This document shows, one piece after another, positions 1-12,300 of a stretch of 64,000 nucleotides of DNA (positions are counted from its first letter, which is position 1; each line of letters opens with the position of its first letter). Below the pieces are notes generated by a model that was given only the letters and a program-made list of their open reading frames with translations, did no database searches and had not been told where the DNA came from. This DNA comes from Ampullaceana balthica (Eukaryota; Mollusca; Gastropoda; Lymnaeidae). The stretch spans positions 2,157,648 to 2,221,647 of the forward strand of contig CALYLW010000019.1 in NCBI GenBank assembly GCA_944989445.1, given 5' to 3'. The translations under genes were made by a program, and so were the position numbers.

Positions 1-361
1 TTAGTTAAATCATTAAACCTTGAAACACTAGAGGATAGAAGAACCAAGAGCAAAGTAGTAATCATACATAAAGCAATTAATTCTAATTTAGAAATACAAC
101 ACAAAGATAACTTAATACAACCCTCAGATAGACATAAGGATAAAAACACCTTTCTTATTCCGTATGCAAGAACAAACACATACAAGTTTTCCTTCTTCCC
201 GTCCGGAATTAGGGCGTGGAATGGGTTGCCTGAAGAATCCAGGAAAACCAACACTTTATCAACATTTAAATCTCTAATAAAAATGCAGGACTAAACACAA
301 ACCATAGATAAGCGTAGGACGCAATAATCTTCTGTATAGAAGGAGCGTCTGTAAACAGATA

Positions 362-392
<31 letters not shown>
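1..392 (+). mobile_element. LINE 3' end: C-terminal ORF2 fragment and (GATAA)n tail
   Basis: From base 1 the first frame is open for 97 codons to TAA at 292-294. It includes YKFSFFPSGIRAWNGLPEES, the conserved terminal motif of CR1/L2/Rex-type LINE reverse transcriptases (tyr/phe-rich, F-P-x-x-x-x-x-W-N-x-L-P). It has no methionine start because the element is cut by the window edge. A 3' UTR follows and ends in a GATAA microsatellite at about 357-391. The stretch from about 318 to the end is shared with the SINE at 8.4-8.6 kb. Confidence 0.8.
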
Positions 393-543
393 AGAGTCTT
401 ATTGTGTGAGAAGTCATGTCCCCACCCTCAAACTGTTTTGTCTGATCTTAATAAATATATGTTGTTAAAGCAGGGTAAGTACAGCAGTGGCATAGCTAGA
501 ACTTTTGCCGCCCGGGGAGGTCTCCAAATTGCCGCCCTTTTTA

Positions 544-951
544 GGGGCCGTACATAAATGACGTCACGCACCTGAGAGTCATAAAATTGTGAAGATGAGT
601 GACAGGGGGGGGATGTTTAAGAAATCTGACGTCACGTCAAAACGCGCAATTTTAAATAAAATTTCCACTTAAATATTTGATTACTGACACTTTATTTAAT
701 GACGTTTATGTAAAACCCATATTACGATATTAGAGTGCAGCCTTACACTAAAAACATACTTAAATGAAAGAAATTTGATTTGAAACATGCTCATTTTCAA
801 ATAGGAATTGCAGCTTTTAAGGTGGGGGGGGTGTCAAAGCTTTGTTACGTCATATTGAAGAAGGGGTCTAAGTTTTTGTGACAACGTATGATGAGGTGGG
901 AGGGGGTAAAAATTCAGCCAAAATCGCGTGACGTCATTTATGGACGGCCAC
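544..951. mobile_element. Harbinger-like MITE copy A (nested in hAT relic)
   Basis: 408 bp with inverted ends of the form GGGGCCGTCCATAAATGACG (one base differs here) and flanks TTA at 541-543 and 952-954. A 3-bp TWA duplication with this type of end fits PIF/Harbinger non-autonomous elements. No coding capacity. Confidence 0.72.
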
Positions 952-1279
952 TTAGTCGATTATATGATGGTTTTTATAAATTAATGAACATGAATAAATA
1001 ATTGTAATTGAAACGAAGTAAAGGTGGGGAACATGTTTACCATTGCATGCCATATTTATGTAAGCAGTAATAAAAGAGGCCGCATAAGATGATATACCTA
1101 TAAATACACATTTATAAAAATACACTATACTTTTTTTAAAGGACACAAGAAAGTTACTGAGGTCGCAGCCCCCCCCCCAACAATGAGACAAAACATATAC
1201 CAAATTTACACCCAAAAAACATTACCAAACAAATAAATTGTATACATTAGTATTTAAACATATTTATACATTTACTTTC

Positions 1280-1990
1280 CTAAATTTCATAATAATAGCA
1301 AAATCGTGTATTATGCCATAGAAATTTAAATATTTGTAATGTTTTGTTCTATGGACAATATTGCAAGATTTTGTTGTCTTAAATCGCTCATTGTGGAACA
1401 AAGATAATTTTTTATCAACTTCAGTTTGGAGAAGTTCCTTTCACAACTAGCGACTCTAATAGTAATTCTTGAAAAAATTCATAGCAAAATTACAATGTTG
1501 GGTACAGAATTTTCCAATCTATACTGTTAAATAAATTTTAATAGATCAAGAGGGCCTTTTCCCCCGTTTTTCTAACATAATATCTCTTCTTGTAGTGTAG
1601 GTACAGCCATAAAACCTGGATCCTTTTTCTTTCAATATTGACTTGTTCTTTATCAATGTCAATAAAGTAATTTATTTGATGTTCAAATGCTTCATTTAGT
1701 AGGTTACTTGGTATTCTGTACGAATATTTTCTTGCGAGGACATGCAACTCATCAAAGCATTCTTTTATAATTCCATCCATGGATAAAAACATTTCTTGTT
1801 GTACTTCTTGTTCTAAAGATAGAACCACGTCTTCTTAATTTCCCCCACTCATATTTTTTTATCCTTCTAACTCCGCGTTCAGTTGATATCTACAACTCTT
1901 CACAAATTTTTTGGCTGATATAACAGCTTTTTTTATTAGCACATCTCTTTGTTCCATTCAATGGATTTGCATTAATTTTAAAAAATGACG
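1280..1990 (-). pseudogene. hAT transposase pseudogene (C-terminal part)
   Basis: The reverse strand keeps a 96-codon piece at 1538-1828 and, in another frame, the dimerisation-domain stretch ending SDLRQQNLAILSIE at about 1340-1450. Frames change between the pieces, so it is dead. Vertebrate relatives are of the zinc-finger MYM/hAT type, by the motif only. Confidence 0.65.
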
Positions 1991-3053
1991 GGTTCCCATA
2001 ATTGAGATAACATAGAAAAGAAAAAGATTGCTTTGAATTGAGTAAAAATTCCAGCATCTGATCTCGTTTTACTAGTTACTTCTTCAGATGTTAATTTTTC
2101 CAAGACCCTTGAAATTTTAAAGTAGGTCTTTTTAAAAATTATTTATGCCTATTGTGGTGTTTATTTACAAAGAAATTTGAATATTTTTGTATTCTTGTCA
2201 TAAATCTAAATAATTTTCCATAAAATAGATGAATTCAAATTATTTACACATTACTTTAATTGGATAGGATAATAAGGAAAAACCGTATTTTAATGACAAA
2301 CACAAATTATTTGTGCTACTTTAATGCAACAAATACAAAATAGATTTTATTTTTAATAACTTACGTTACAATAATTTTCTGTAAAACGGAAACAGTAATA
2401 TAAATTATTACTTGCAAGTTAAACACAATATTTGAACCACCATGCCTTGTAGATACTTGTTCTTGCATCATTCTGCAAATGTCAAAATTACACGCAGAAA
2501 CTTTCGTGGCGATATTAATAGCACTTATTATTTGGCCCAGCGGCGATGTGTTTTTGGTGTAGTTTTATTATGAAAGCGCCATCTGTGACATACATGTACC
2601 GTTTAATTTTCCAAACAAATTGAAACCTCTTTTGAGCGATTAAAAATTTTTGAACGGTTTTAAGTTAGTTATAATATCCATTATGTAATCAAACAAATGT
2701 GCGAATCCGTTATTTAAGACTCGAAAGTACGAGTATTTTTGTTTCACTCGGGTTTTCCCCCCTTCAAAAGAAAAAGGGCGGTTGTCGGAAATGGTTGTAC
2801 TTTTCCAATGCCTATAAATGCCTCCCCTAAATGTGTGCCGCCCGGGGGGGGACCGCCAGCTACGACACTGAAGTACAGGCCTGACCAGATGGCACAGAAC
2901 AACAAACGTTCTGGCAAAAAGCCTTCCTCAACAAACAAATAAAATTAAAAAATAATTAAAACTAATAAGATGAAATGAAAACTTAGCTGCGGTGTAATCC
3001 AAAGTTCTAAAAGCCTGATTGCAGTATCATCCATATTTTGTCTGATCTCACAG

Positions 3054-3301
3054 AGTCTGTGCGGGGATCCACCCCCAAGAGAAAGATTTCAGTCGTTGAC
3101 AATCCAATGGATCAAAGCAAAGTCCAGTCTCAGGCTGCAGCAGCACCAAGGCCAGAAAACACCAGGCAGACGTCCTGGCAATCTCAAACGTCAGGGGAAG
3201 GCAACTCCTGGGGGGACTCACCAGTAACTCCTAGGAAAAACAATTCTGCGCAGAGAGTTTCTTTCAAGAAAGACGAGGAGCTCTCAGAGATTCATGATGT
3301 A
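3054..3301 (+). CDS. ANKRD26: ANKRD26-like exon 1 of window
   Basis: The acceptor is CACAG at 3049-3053 (or AG two bases later) and the donor is GTAAGC at 3302. The peptide is Ser/Gln/Lys-rich and disordered, ending VSFKKDEELSEIHDV. The ATG at 3038 lies in the intron side of the acceptor and is probably not a start. The exon is not the first of the gene. Confidence 0.7.
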
Positions 3302-6300
3302 GTAAGCACTTAAGATTCTACATCTAGTATCACTGTATAAAACACAACAAGTTACAAACAATAAAACAACATGATATGTTATTATGGTGTGGTGAATAGA
3401 CCTGATGGATTGGATGTGATTCTTGGTTGAAAAATAAAAGTTATATATTTGGAAAATAATACATAAAATATTGGAAAATGCAACTTGAAATATTGGCAAA
3501 ATAAAACTAATAATAATGCGCTTACCATCTCATATAGATAAATGTTAGAAAAAACGTACTATCAGGTATTAGGGTATCATTATTCTAAAGACACACGGGG
3601 TTTTATGGCACTTCTCATACAACAAACTATGCTAAAACTTATATGTTTGGCTTTTTATCGTTTTTCTTGCTTGGTCCAACAACCAATACACAGTAAAACT
3701 TGTCGGGCCTCAGTGTTGGCTCCTGTTTGTAACATGTATTAGAAAGTCTGAACTGAGGCCCATGAGTGAGTAATTAAATTAAAGAGATTCTTCTTCCAAC
3801 TCACTACAGACAGCAGCTGAGGAATCCGACATGGACGCCAATATTTATGCGACAGTGGACAAGTCTCTGAAGACAAGAGTTGTACGTATCACTTAACACA
3901 GTTACCTTTTCTAGTATCACTGAATACAGTTTTTAAATCCTTTATATTAACTCGTAGAGTCTGCTTCTCTGTCACAAAAACTTTGGATAGATTTTTAACC
4001 CACTTCCCGGTATTGTATCGAGCTGAAATTTTGCAGGCAGACTCGTGGCGACGATAAAAATGATCTATCAAAATTTGTCATCGATCGATTGTACTGGAAA
4101 TTAAATTAATGAATTTTTAGATTATCTCTATATGTAGCATGTAAATGTTTATGCTAGTCTATCGCGCGGTGCGTATTATATTGAACATACTTTTATAATA
4201 TTTTCCCCATCTGTAAATGTTTATGCTAGTCTGTCGCGTGGTGCGTATTATGTTGAACATACTTTTTGTTATGTCTCATATATAAAGGATTTATAGTAAA
4301 AAAACTTTGGTTTTTACAGGGTATTTTTTCTCTATATTTCCAGTTAACAAATCACCCATTTTGACCATTTATCTAGCAGCACTGCAACATATTAGGAAAT
4401 GATCATATACAGATTGACAAACAGAATATTTGCTCAGACACAAAATTTTCTTATAAAAAAACAACAGGGATTCCCATATACACTGAGTTATGTTTTATTA
4501 TACATAATATGAAAATTCAGTTCAGCGGTTACAAGTAATTGTGTTTCTATTTCTAAATTCAATGAAATGCTTCAATGTTCCATATTTGTTATTAAAGAAA
4601 TCTTCGTAAACATAAATTCATTTATAATAGTTTTAATTGTTGGCTGCTAAATATTTTTTTGGTGAATAGTGTGTTATTTATATTTCCAGGCAAGCTCCAC
4701 TCCATTAAAATCTAAAGAAGATGAAGATGATGGCTACATGCCCACTGGAGTGGCACCTCCACTTCCTCCGTCCTTGGATAAGATGAGAGGTAAGGGAAAC
4801 AACTGTTGATAGTTGAACTTAAGTGAGATGAACAAAGAACATCATCAATTCAAAAAATAGGTGTTTTTTTTTAATTTCATTTTATAAATGATTATAATTT
4901 TAGAGAAAACATTTTTTTGAAAATTAAAGCACACTTTCCTTTAAAATCACTACAGAAATGTTGAACGAAGCTGCCATGATTGTTGTTTAAAAAAGTTAAT
5001 TTATGACATGTTTTATGTTAGGCCTAATAACTGCATTGTGTATGTCTCCACTTTCACAATGTGTTCACTCTTCTCTCAACATCGGTGCATGTTTTTAACC
5101 TTATGAATATCTTATGATGGATACATTAAACATTACTTGATGATAATTAAATGACCAGGATAATGTTGCATACATAAATCTTATCACCCAGCAGAACAAA
5201 AGACAGGTCTGTATAGTTGTACATTTCATTCATAGAAGTTTGTTTTTATTGTCATTTTATATACGTATATATATTATATAACTTAAGTTTTGACTTGTAT
5301 TCATTTTTTTTCCATAGAAACATCCTGTTTTAATTTTGACACTTATGATGTTTTGATTTTATTGCCCTAATAAGTTTCAAACCTAGAGGTTGTAGTTGTG
5401 TGTGTCTGTAATCATTGCTTTTTTAGTGACATTTCAACATTTCAAATTTGAAATTGTTTTAAACAAGATGTCAGAAACTTGGGATCTGGGGAAAAAAATC
5501 TCAATGAAAGGAAAATAATATAAAAATAATTGAAGACTTGAAACTGGTGAAATTTGTCATAGCTTCAAATTTAGTTTATCAATTCCAACTAATGTACATA
5601 AATTTTCAAGCTGACGTTTGGTTATATTACACATTTAAAATTTAAATCTTATCTTGATACTCATAAATTGAATACTACAGATTTAAATATATTAAATTTT
5701 TTCCTTTAATATTTCTTATCTTCAGTGCAAAAAACTATTTTTTTAAAAATTGATTTTATTTGAGTCTATCATCACCCTAAGCATAAGTTTATACCACTTT
5801 TGTAGTAATATAGTTTTTTTGTTTATTTTTTGTAGTTATATTTTAAGGTTTATTACAAAATATCCACAATTATACTGAAAGCCACAACTTTTTCTCTCCT
5901 AGGCCAATTTTTTAGGCCAGTTAACAGAATTGATCATTTATTGTCTCATGAGACTCCTGTATCCCCAATCCTGAAACTAAAATATTTACTTTTGTTTCAG
6001 TTTGTTCATAAATTTGTTACTTATTTCTTTTAGACGATTCTACTAACCTCTACACAACTATTTGTTATTTATTTTGTTTTTTCGAAATTTTAAAAAATTA
6101 TGTCTTGTAATAGTTTTGATTTCTTCAACAATAGTTTTATTTCAATGATCTCAATAATTTAACTTTGCGTCACAAATACGAGATACGAAATTATTCTGTT
6201 CCGGGGTGGCATTCACATCTTGAATTTTTCATATGTTAAAGCAAGTTTTACATAAAAAATACCTAATACGTTCCAAGCAACACATAACCAACGCTTAAAA

Positions 6301-9300
6301 TTGAAAATATTATGGAAAACCAGAGAAAATAAAGTAGGATTCTTCAATCCTGTAAAGTACACATTATAAATCTAATAAATAATAAAACAATGAAAACAAA
6401 ATAAATGAAAAATAATAATATTATAATAATATAATATTTAAATAATATGTACATCAATGTGAACCCTGACCTTTCAAGTGAGGCAATGTGGCAAAGTGTT
6501 GGAGGAGTTGGTAGGGGAGTAGAATGGATGGCAGAAAACATTACGGCAATACATACAAAACGCTTAAATTTTTTAAAATAATACTTTATGTACACACTTA
6601 ACATGAATTAATACTAAATAAATACATTTAATACAACTCTCATCTAAACATACATAACACATAAACTTAGGTCAATATTTTTTTAAGTTAAAATTTTTTT
6701 TTACTTTTTGTTTTTAACTTTCTAATTTTCTGTTTCACTTTTTTTCGCCTCACAACCACCAACATCTTTGCTTTCTGATGATTACTTGGCAAAATATTGA
6801 TCTAAGGAAGCTTGTTTTTGCCTGCTCGTTTTTCTTATCTTGGAATTTTTTTTTATCATGGAACAAAATATTCTTTGAGCCACCTTTCGTATCTTTTATT
6901 TTTTTGTAAAGTGAAGCATTTGTGTCTCGAGGCACCACTGAATCAATAAGGGCCTCTTATAGCTGCTTATTATTGAAACATCTCAATAATGGCCTCTTAT
7001 AGCTGCTTATTATTGAAACATCTCAATAAGGGCCTCTTATAGCTGCTTATTATTGAAACATCTCAATAATGGCCTCTTATAGCTGCTTATTATTGAAACA
7101 TCTCAATAAGGGCCTCTTATAGCTGCTTATTATTGAAACATCTCAATAATGGCCTCTTATAGCTGCTTATTATTGAAACATCTCAATAATGGCCTCTTAT
7201 AGCTGCTTATTATTGAAACATCTCAATAATGGCCTCTTATAGCTGCTTATTATTGAAACATCTCAATAAGGGCCTCTTATAGCTGCTTATTATTGAAACA
7301 TCTCAATAAGGGCCTCTTATAGCTGCTTATTATTGAAACATCTCAATAAGGGCCTCTTATAGCTGCTTATTATTGAAACATCTCAATAATGGCCTCTTAT
7401 AGCTGCTTATTATTGAAACATCTCAATAAGGGCCTCTTATAGCTGCTTATTATTGAAACATCTCAATAAGGGCCTCTTATAGCTGCTTATTATTGAAACA
7501 TCTCCGCATGAAATATGACCTCAATTCAAATCCTTTTTTTTTCTGTCTTTTAAAAGTAAAAATAACTTTTCTAAGCATTTCAATTTAAAAAAAACAGAAA
7601 TTTCAACAGAAGCGTTCACAAAACTAATCCATCAAAGACAAATAATTTATATGAACCACAGTACAGACTACAGACTTATCAAATTAGCTGGATCTTTTTT
7701 TTGTTGTTTGATTCAACATTGCAATTTGACCATGGCAGGATTCCTCAGTGTAATGTGATTGTTGGAAAGTGAATGTAAAGCCAAGTGTAAGAGATAATAT
7801 TTTAATTTTAGTCAAATGTTTATCAATTTAAATCTCCCCCCCCCCAAATTATAGCTCCCAACCTTGTTTATTATCCCAAACCTTCTTTGACATTCCAGAA
7901 ATTTGTTAGTAAAAAATTATCCTAGCTTACAACCTGGTTTATAATATTTGGCATCTGAGTAAAGTATTTTATCGACCCCCCACAAATCCAGCCCTCATGG
8001 AGGAACTTGGCATCAGCGATGTTGATGACATCAGCGAGATATCTGAAGTGACTGAGGAGCCACCACCCTTGCCTGGGTCACCGCCACCCAAAGCCGCCGC
8101 CTCGTCCAACCTAAATGACTGGGACTCATCGGTCGTATCTGATGTCACTACTCCAAGACATGGCATCTTAAAGAACTGGAATAATGTAGGTTCTCATCAC
8201 TTTGGTCCAATTTAAGTTCTCAGCTTATTTTATCCTATTTAAGATCTCATAATTTTTCACAATGTAATTTCTCATTTTGTGCAGTGTAAATAATTATCAA
8301 TTCAATCAAAACTATTTTATTGTAACTTCCTTTCAACTCATTCTGTTTATGTCATCTATTTTTAAACCAATGTCCCAGTCGTACCGATGGTCACGGGTTC
8401 GAATCCGTGTGAAGGCAAGGGTTTGTTCCCGGGGCCTAGGGCGTCCCTGAGTCACCCCGCTCCGAATGGGTACCTAACACTACATGTAGTTAGGCGGCTG
8501 GGTAATGCGTGGAACCCACAAAGCCGTGGCATGTGAATGCTGCATCACTTGCCAACAGATCATCTGTCATGGTCTGTGGACGCAACTATCTTCTGCATAG
8601 AAGGAGCGTCTGTATAGATAAGATAAGATAAGATAAACCAAGATAAAATATATCGCATTCTGTATCAGATTTAAAGACATTTTTTTAAAAACAAGTTTTT
8701 TATCAAAATCTTTCATCCTTTAGACCGGCCTAGGAGACTCAGGAGAGGAGGTTAAGACGTCTGCCAAGGTTTTGTTACAAGCACCTGCTGTAAGTAGGTC
8801 AGCCTGATGTAGACTTGGGGCATGGATCAAAAACATGTTATTGAACTGTTATGTTATAGGTAGTGAACTGTAATGTTATACTTGATTGACTGTAATGTTA
8901 CACTTGTTGGACTGTAATGTTACACTTATGGACTGTAATGTTACACTTCTTGGACTGTAATGTTATACTTGTTGGACTGTAATGTTACACTTGTTGGACT
9001 GTAATGTTATGCTTGTTGGACTGTAATGTTGTAGTTATTAAATCCACTTCCGTCCTATTGCAGGTGGATTCAGGAGACGACAACAGTGACTGGGACACAA
9101 CTGAGACGACACAGAACCAGGTGCCTCAGATCAAACCAAGTCTGCAGTCTCCTAGAGGGAAAGACAGTGTAAGTAAAGTTATATGGGAAAGACAGTGTAA
9201 GTAAAGTTAACTGGGAAAGACAGTGTAAGTAAAGTTAAATGGGAAAGACAGTGTAAGTAAAGTTATATGGGAAAGACAGTGTAAGTAAAGTTAAATGGGA

Positions 9301-12300
9301 AAGACAGTGTAAGTAAAGTTAAATGGGAAAGACAGTGTAAGTAAAGTTAAATGGGAAAGACAGTGTAAGTAAAGTTAAATGGGAAAGACAGTGTAAGTAA
9401 AGTTACCTGGGAAAGACAGTGTAAGTAAAGTTAAATGGGAAAAATAATGTAAGTAAAGTTACCTGGGAAAGACAGTGTAAGTAAAGTTTTTTTGGCTGTT
9501 CTATCCAGTTGGTCAAGTGGTGAAACAAATTTTGACACGGGCTAGTGACAGATGTCACTGGTTTGGAACTGGCAGTCATTATGTCCACATCTTTACTTCC
9601 GTGTATTTGTCCATCAATAAAGCTTTCCATTTATTGTTTTAGTCACACAAACCGTTTGTCTATCTTCTGTTTTATTTGCAAGCTTTTGTCACAATACAAT
9701 TCTGTTAATGACATGTTAATGTCCTGTAGGTGTCCGAGTGGGACAGTGAGCTAGAGGACATGGTGGATCCCGCCAACTCGTCCAACTTTATCCAACCGTC
9801 CTCCAGCTTCACCGCAAAGGTAATGTGAACTGTGGCAACATTTACAGGATCAATTTACAAAATTTACATGATCATTTGCAGGATCTTTTACAACATTTTC
9901 AGGATCATTTAGGGTTTCTTTTAGTTGGCCCTCAGTTATTTTACTTTAGATCAAAAGTGCTACAACTTATTTTTGATTTATATTTGCAAGTCATGAGATG
10001 GAAACATAAATATATTTATATAATTTATTACATTTTGTAACTTCACAGACGGCTGCGATAAATCTCCAGGAAGCTGAACAGGATATGACTGATGGACAAC
10101 GCCCTATGCAAAATGGTCATCTTTATTTATACCAGGTATTTCATCTTCTGAATCAAAATAATATGTTAAGTAAATTACCTGGAGACAAAAATGACAAACC
10201 AACCATACGTGAGGCGCATCCAGTTCAACAGTTACAGAAAATGTGAGGCGCATCCAGTTCAACAGTTACAGAAAATGTGAGGCGCATCCAGTTCAACAGT
10301 TACAGAAAATGTGAGGTGCATCCAGTTCAACAGTTACAGAAAATGTGAGGCGCATCCAGTTCAACAGTTACAGAAAATGTGAGGCGCATCCAGTTCAACA
10401 GTTACAGAAAATGTGAGGCACATCCAGTTCAGCAGTTACAGAAAATGTGAGGCACATCCAGTTCAACAGTTACAGAAAATGTGAGGCGCACCCAGTTCAA
10501 CAGTTACAGAAAATGTGAGGCACATCCAGTTCAGCAGTTACAGAAAATGTGAGGCACATCCAGTTCAACAGTTACAGAAAATGTGAGGCACATCCAGGGC
10601 CACTGTTATAGAAAATGTGAGGCGCATCCAGTGCCACTGTTATAGAAAATGTGAGGAGCATCCAGTGCCACTGTTGATTCTCCGTCATTAAACGTTTATT
10701 AATGGGAAAAATTGACAATTAGTTCATTATCTCAAACCCAACATTAGTTAACAGAAATACTCACATAACGTTAAATAATATCATAAAATTGGAATACTCA
10801 CATAACTTTAAATAATATCATAAAATTGGAATACTCACATAACGTTAAATAATATCATAAAATTGGAATACTCACATAACGTTAAATAATATCATAAAAT
10901 TTGCAATACTCACATGATGTTAAATAATATTATAAACTTGCTTCAAATTGTTTTTGATTTCCAGGAGCAGGAAGAAAATCCTACACATGTAGCAGCTCAG
11001 TCAGTTGCAGAATTGGATGTTGACATGATGCATCCTGGGATGCTCAGGGAAGATGTAGTGGGTAGAAATCCAGTAGAAGAGGATTCCAACAACGATTGGG
11101 ATTCTGAGGTAAGTTTGTTTCACTTAAAACCTCGTTCATATCTGTGATGTCAGAAAATGTGTATAATTTTCTGGCTAGACAGATGAAGGTTGTATTTACC
11201 TCCCTGTGTGCTGTGAGGCAATAAATAATTCCCTTCTATGAGGAAAAACATTTAAAAACTTTTTGTTGGTCACTTTCAAGGAAAGTTCAGTGTCACCGTT
11301 TCCTTATAGCAAGCTTATTAAATGATCATCTAAATAATGTATCATTTATTATTATTATTTTATCAATAATTTTATTCCAATTTAATCTTTTATTGTTTCA
11401 CATATTTTGAAGATAAATCAGTCGTAGGAGGAGACTGTTTTTTTTATTAGTCTTAAGGATTTCAAGACATGAACAATTTGTTTTTTAAAAATCTGTGCTA
11501 GATAGAAGGGGACTACCGATATGCATTTTTGAGGATATTGCCGATACCGATATTACCGATATTTTTTTTTGCAGATATGAGTATTTGTTAGGACAAAAAC
11601 CATTTGTCATATTTGATGACATCATTCTTAAATTTATCACTCGTAATTATTTATATTTTATATTAGGGGTCTACCAATATGCCTTTTTGATGATATTACC
11701 GATATTTTCTTTGCCAAAATTAGTATTTGTTAGGACAAAAAAAGCGGTCATATTTTATGACGTCATTCTTAAATTTGTCACTCGTAATTATTTATATTTT
11801 TTATATCAGGGGTCTACCCATATGCATTTTTGCAGATATGAGTATATATGAGCAACCACATGTCACTTATTATGAAATATTGGTGACATCACTATCAGGA
11901 CCTTTACATGCTATGGATACCGATATGCTGATATCGGTGCCGATATATTGGTTGGCCGATATATCGGTAGACCCATACTACATAGTTATATTAATACCTA
12001 TTCTTTCTTGCATGCATTGGCTACATAGTTATCCATCCATCCATCGGGTGCCGTGCCCAGAGGCGTAGGCGGTCATGCCTCTCCACAGCTCTCTGTCTTT
12101 GGTATTGCCAATCAACTCCGCTGGTGATTGTGCACCATGCCATCTTGTCAGCCCATCCAGCATATTTTCTCTCTGTCTGCCTCGATCTCTTTTGCCCTCG
12201 ATCTTTCCTGTTGTCACCATGTGTTCCAGCCTGCCTCGCCTCATGACGTGTCCAAAAAAACTAGATTGTCTTTTTCTGAAGTTAGACATAGTTATAGAAA

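Larger units (their letters stand above)
485..2870 (-). mobile_element. hAT DNA transposon relic with 8-bp target duplication
   Basis: Terminal repeats are CAGTGGCATAGCTAG at the left and the complement of CAGTGTCGTAGCTGG at the right. The flanks carry the identical 8-bp AAGTACAG at 477-484 and 2871-2878, the target-duplication length of hAT elements. A degenerate transposase is read on the - strand; VASCERNFSKLKLIKNYLCS near 1380-1450 is the hAT C-terminal dimerisation motif, and 1538-1828 is a remaining open piece. It is broken by stops and by a nested MITE. Confidence 0.85.

Noticed and set aside
2739..2942. Open frame ending PDQMAQNNKRSGKKPSSTNK
   Set aside because: It begins inside the hAT relic and has no matching donor to reach exon 1; a coding use cannot be excluded but is not supported.
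3038..3040. ATG as start of the ANKRD26-like gene
   Set aside because: It lies before a good AG acceptor, lacks upstream promoter or 5' UTR signs, and family members have ankyrin repeats further upstream.
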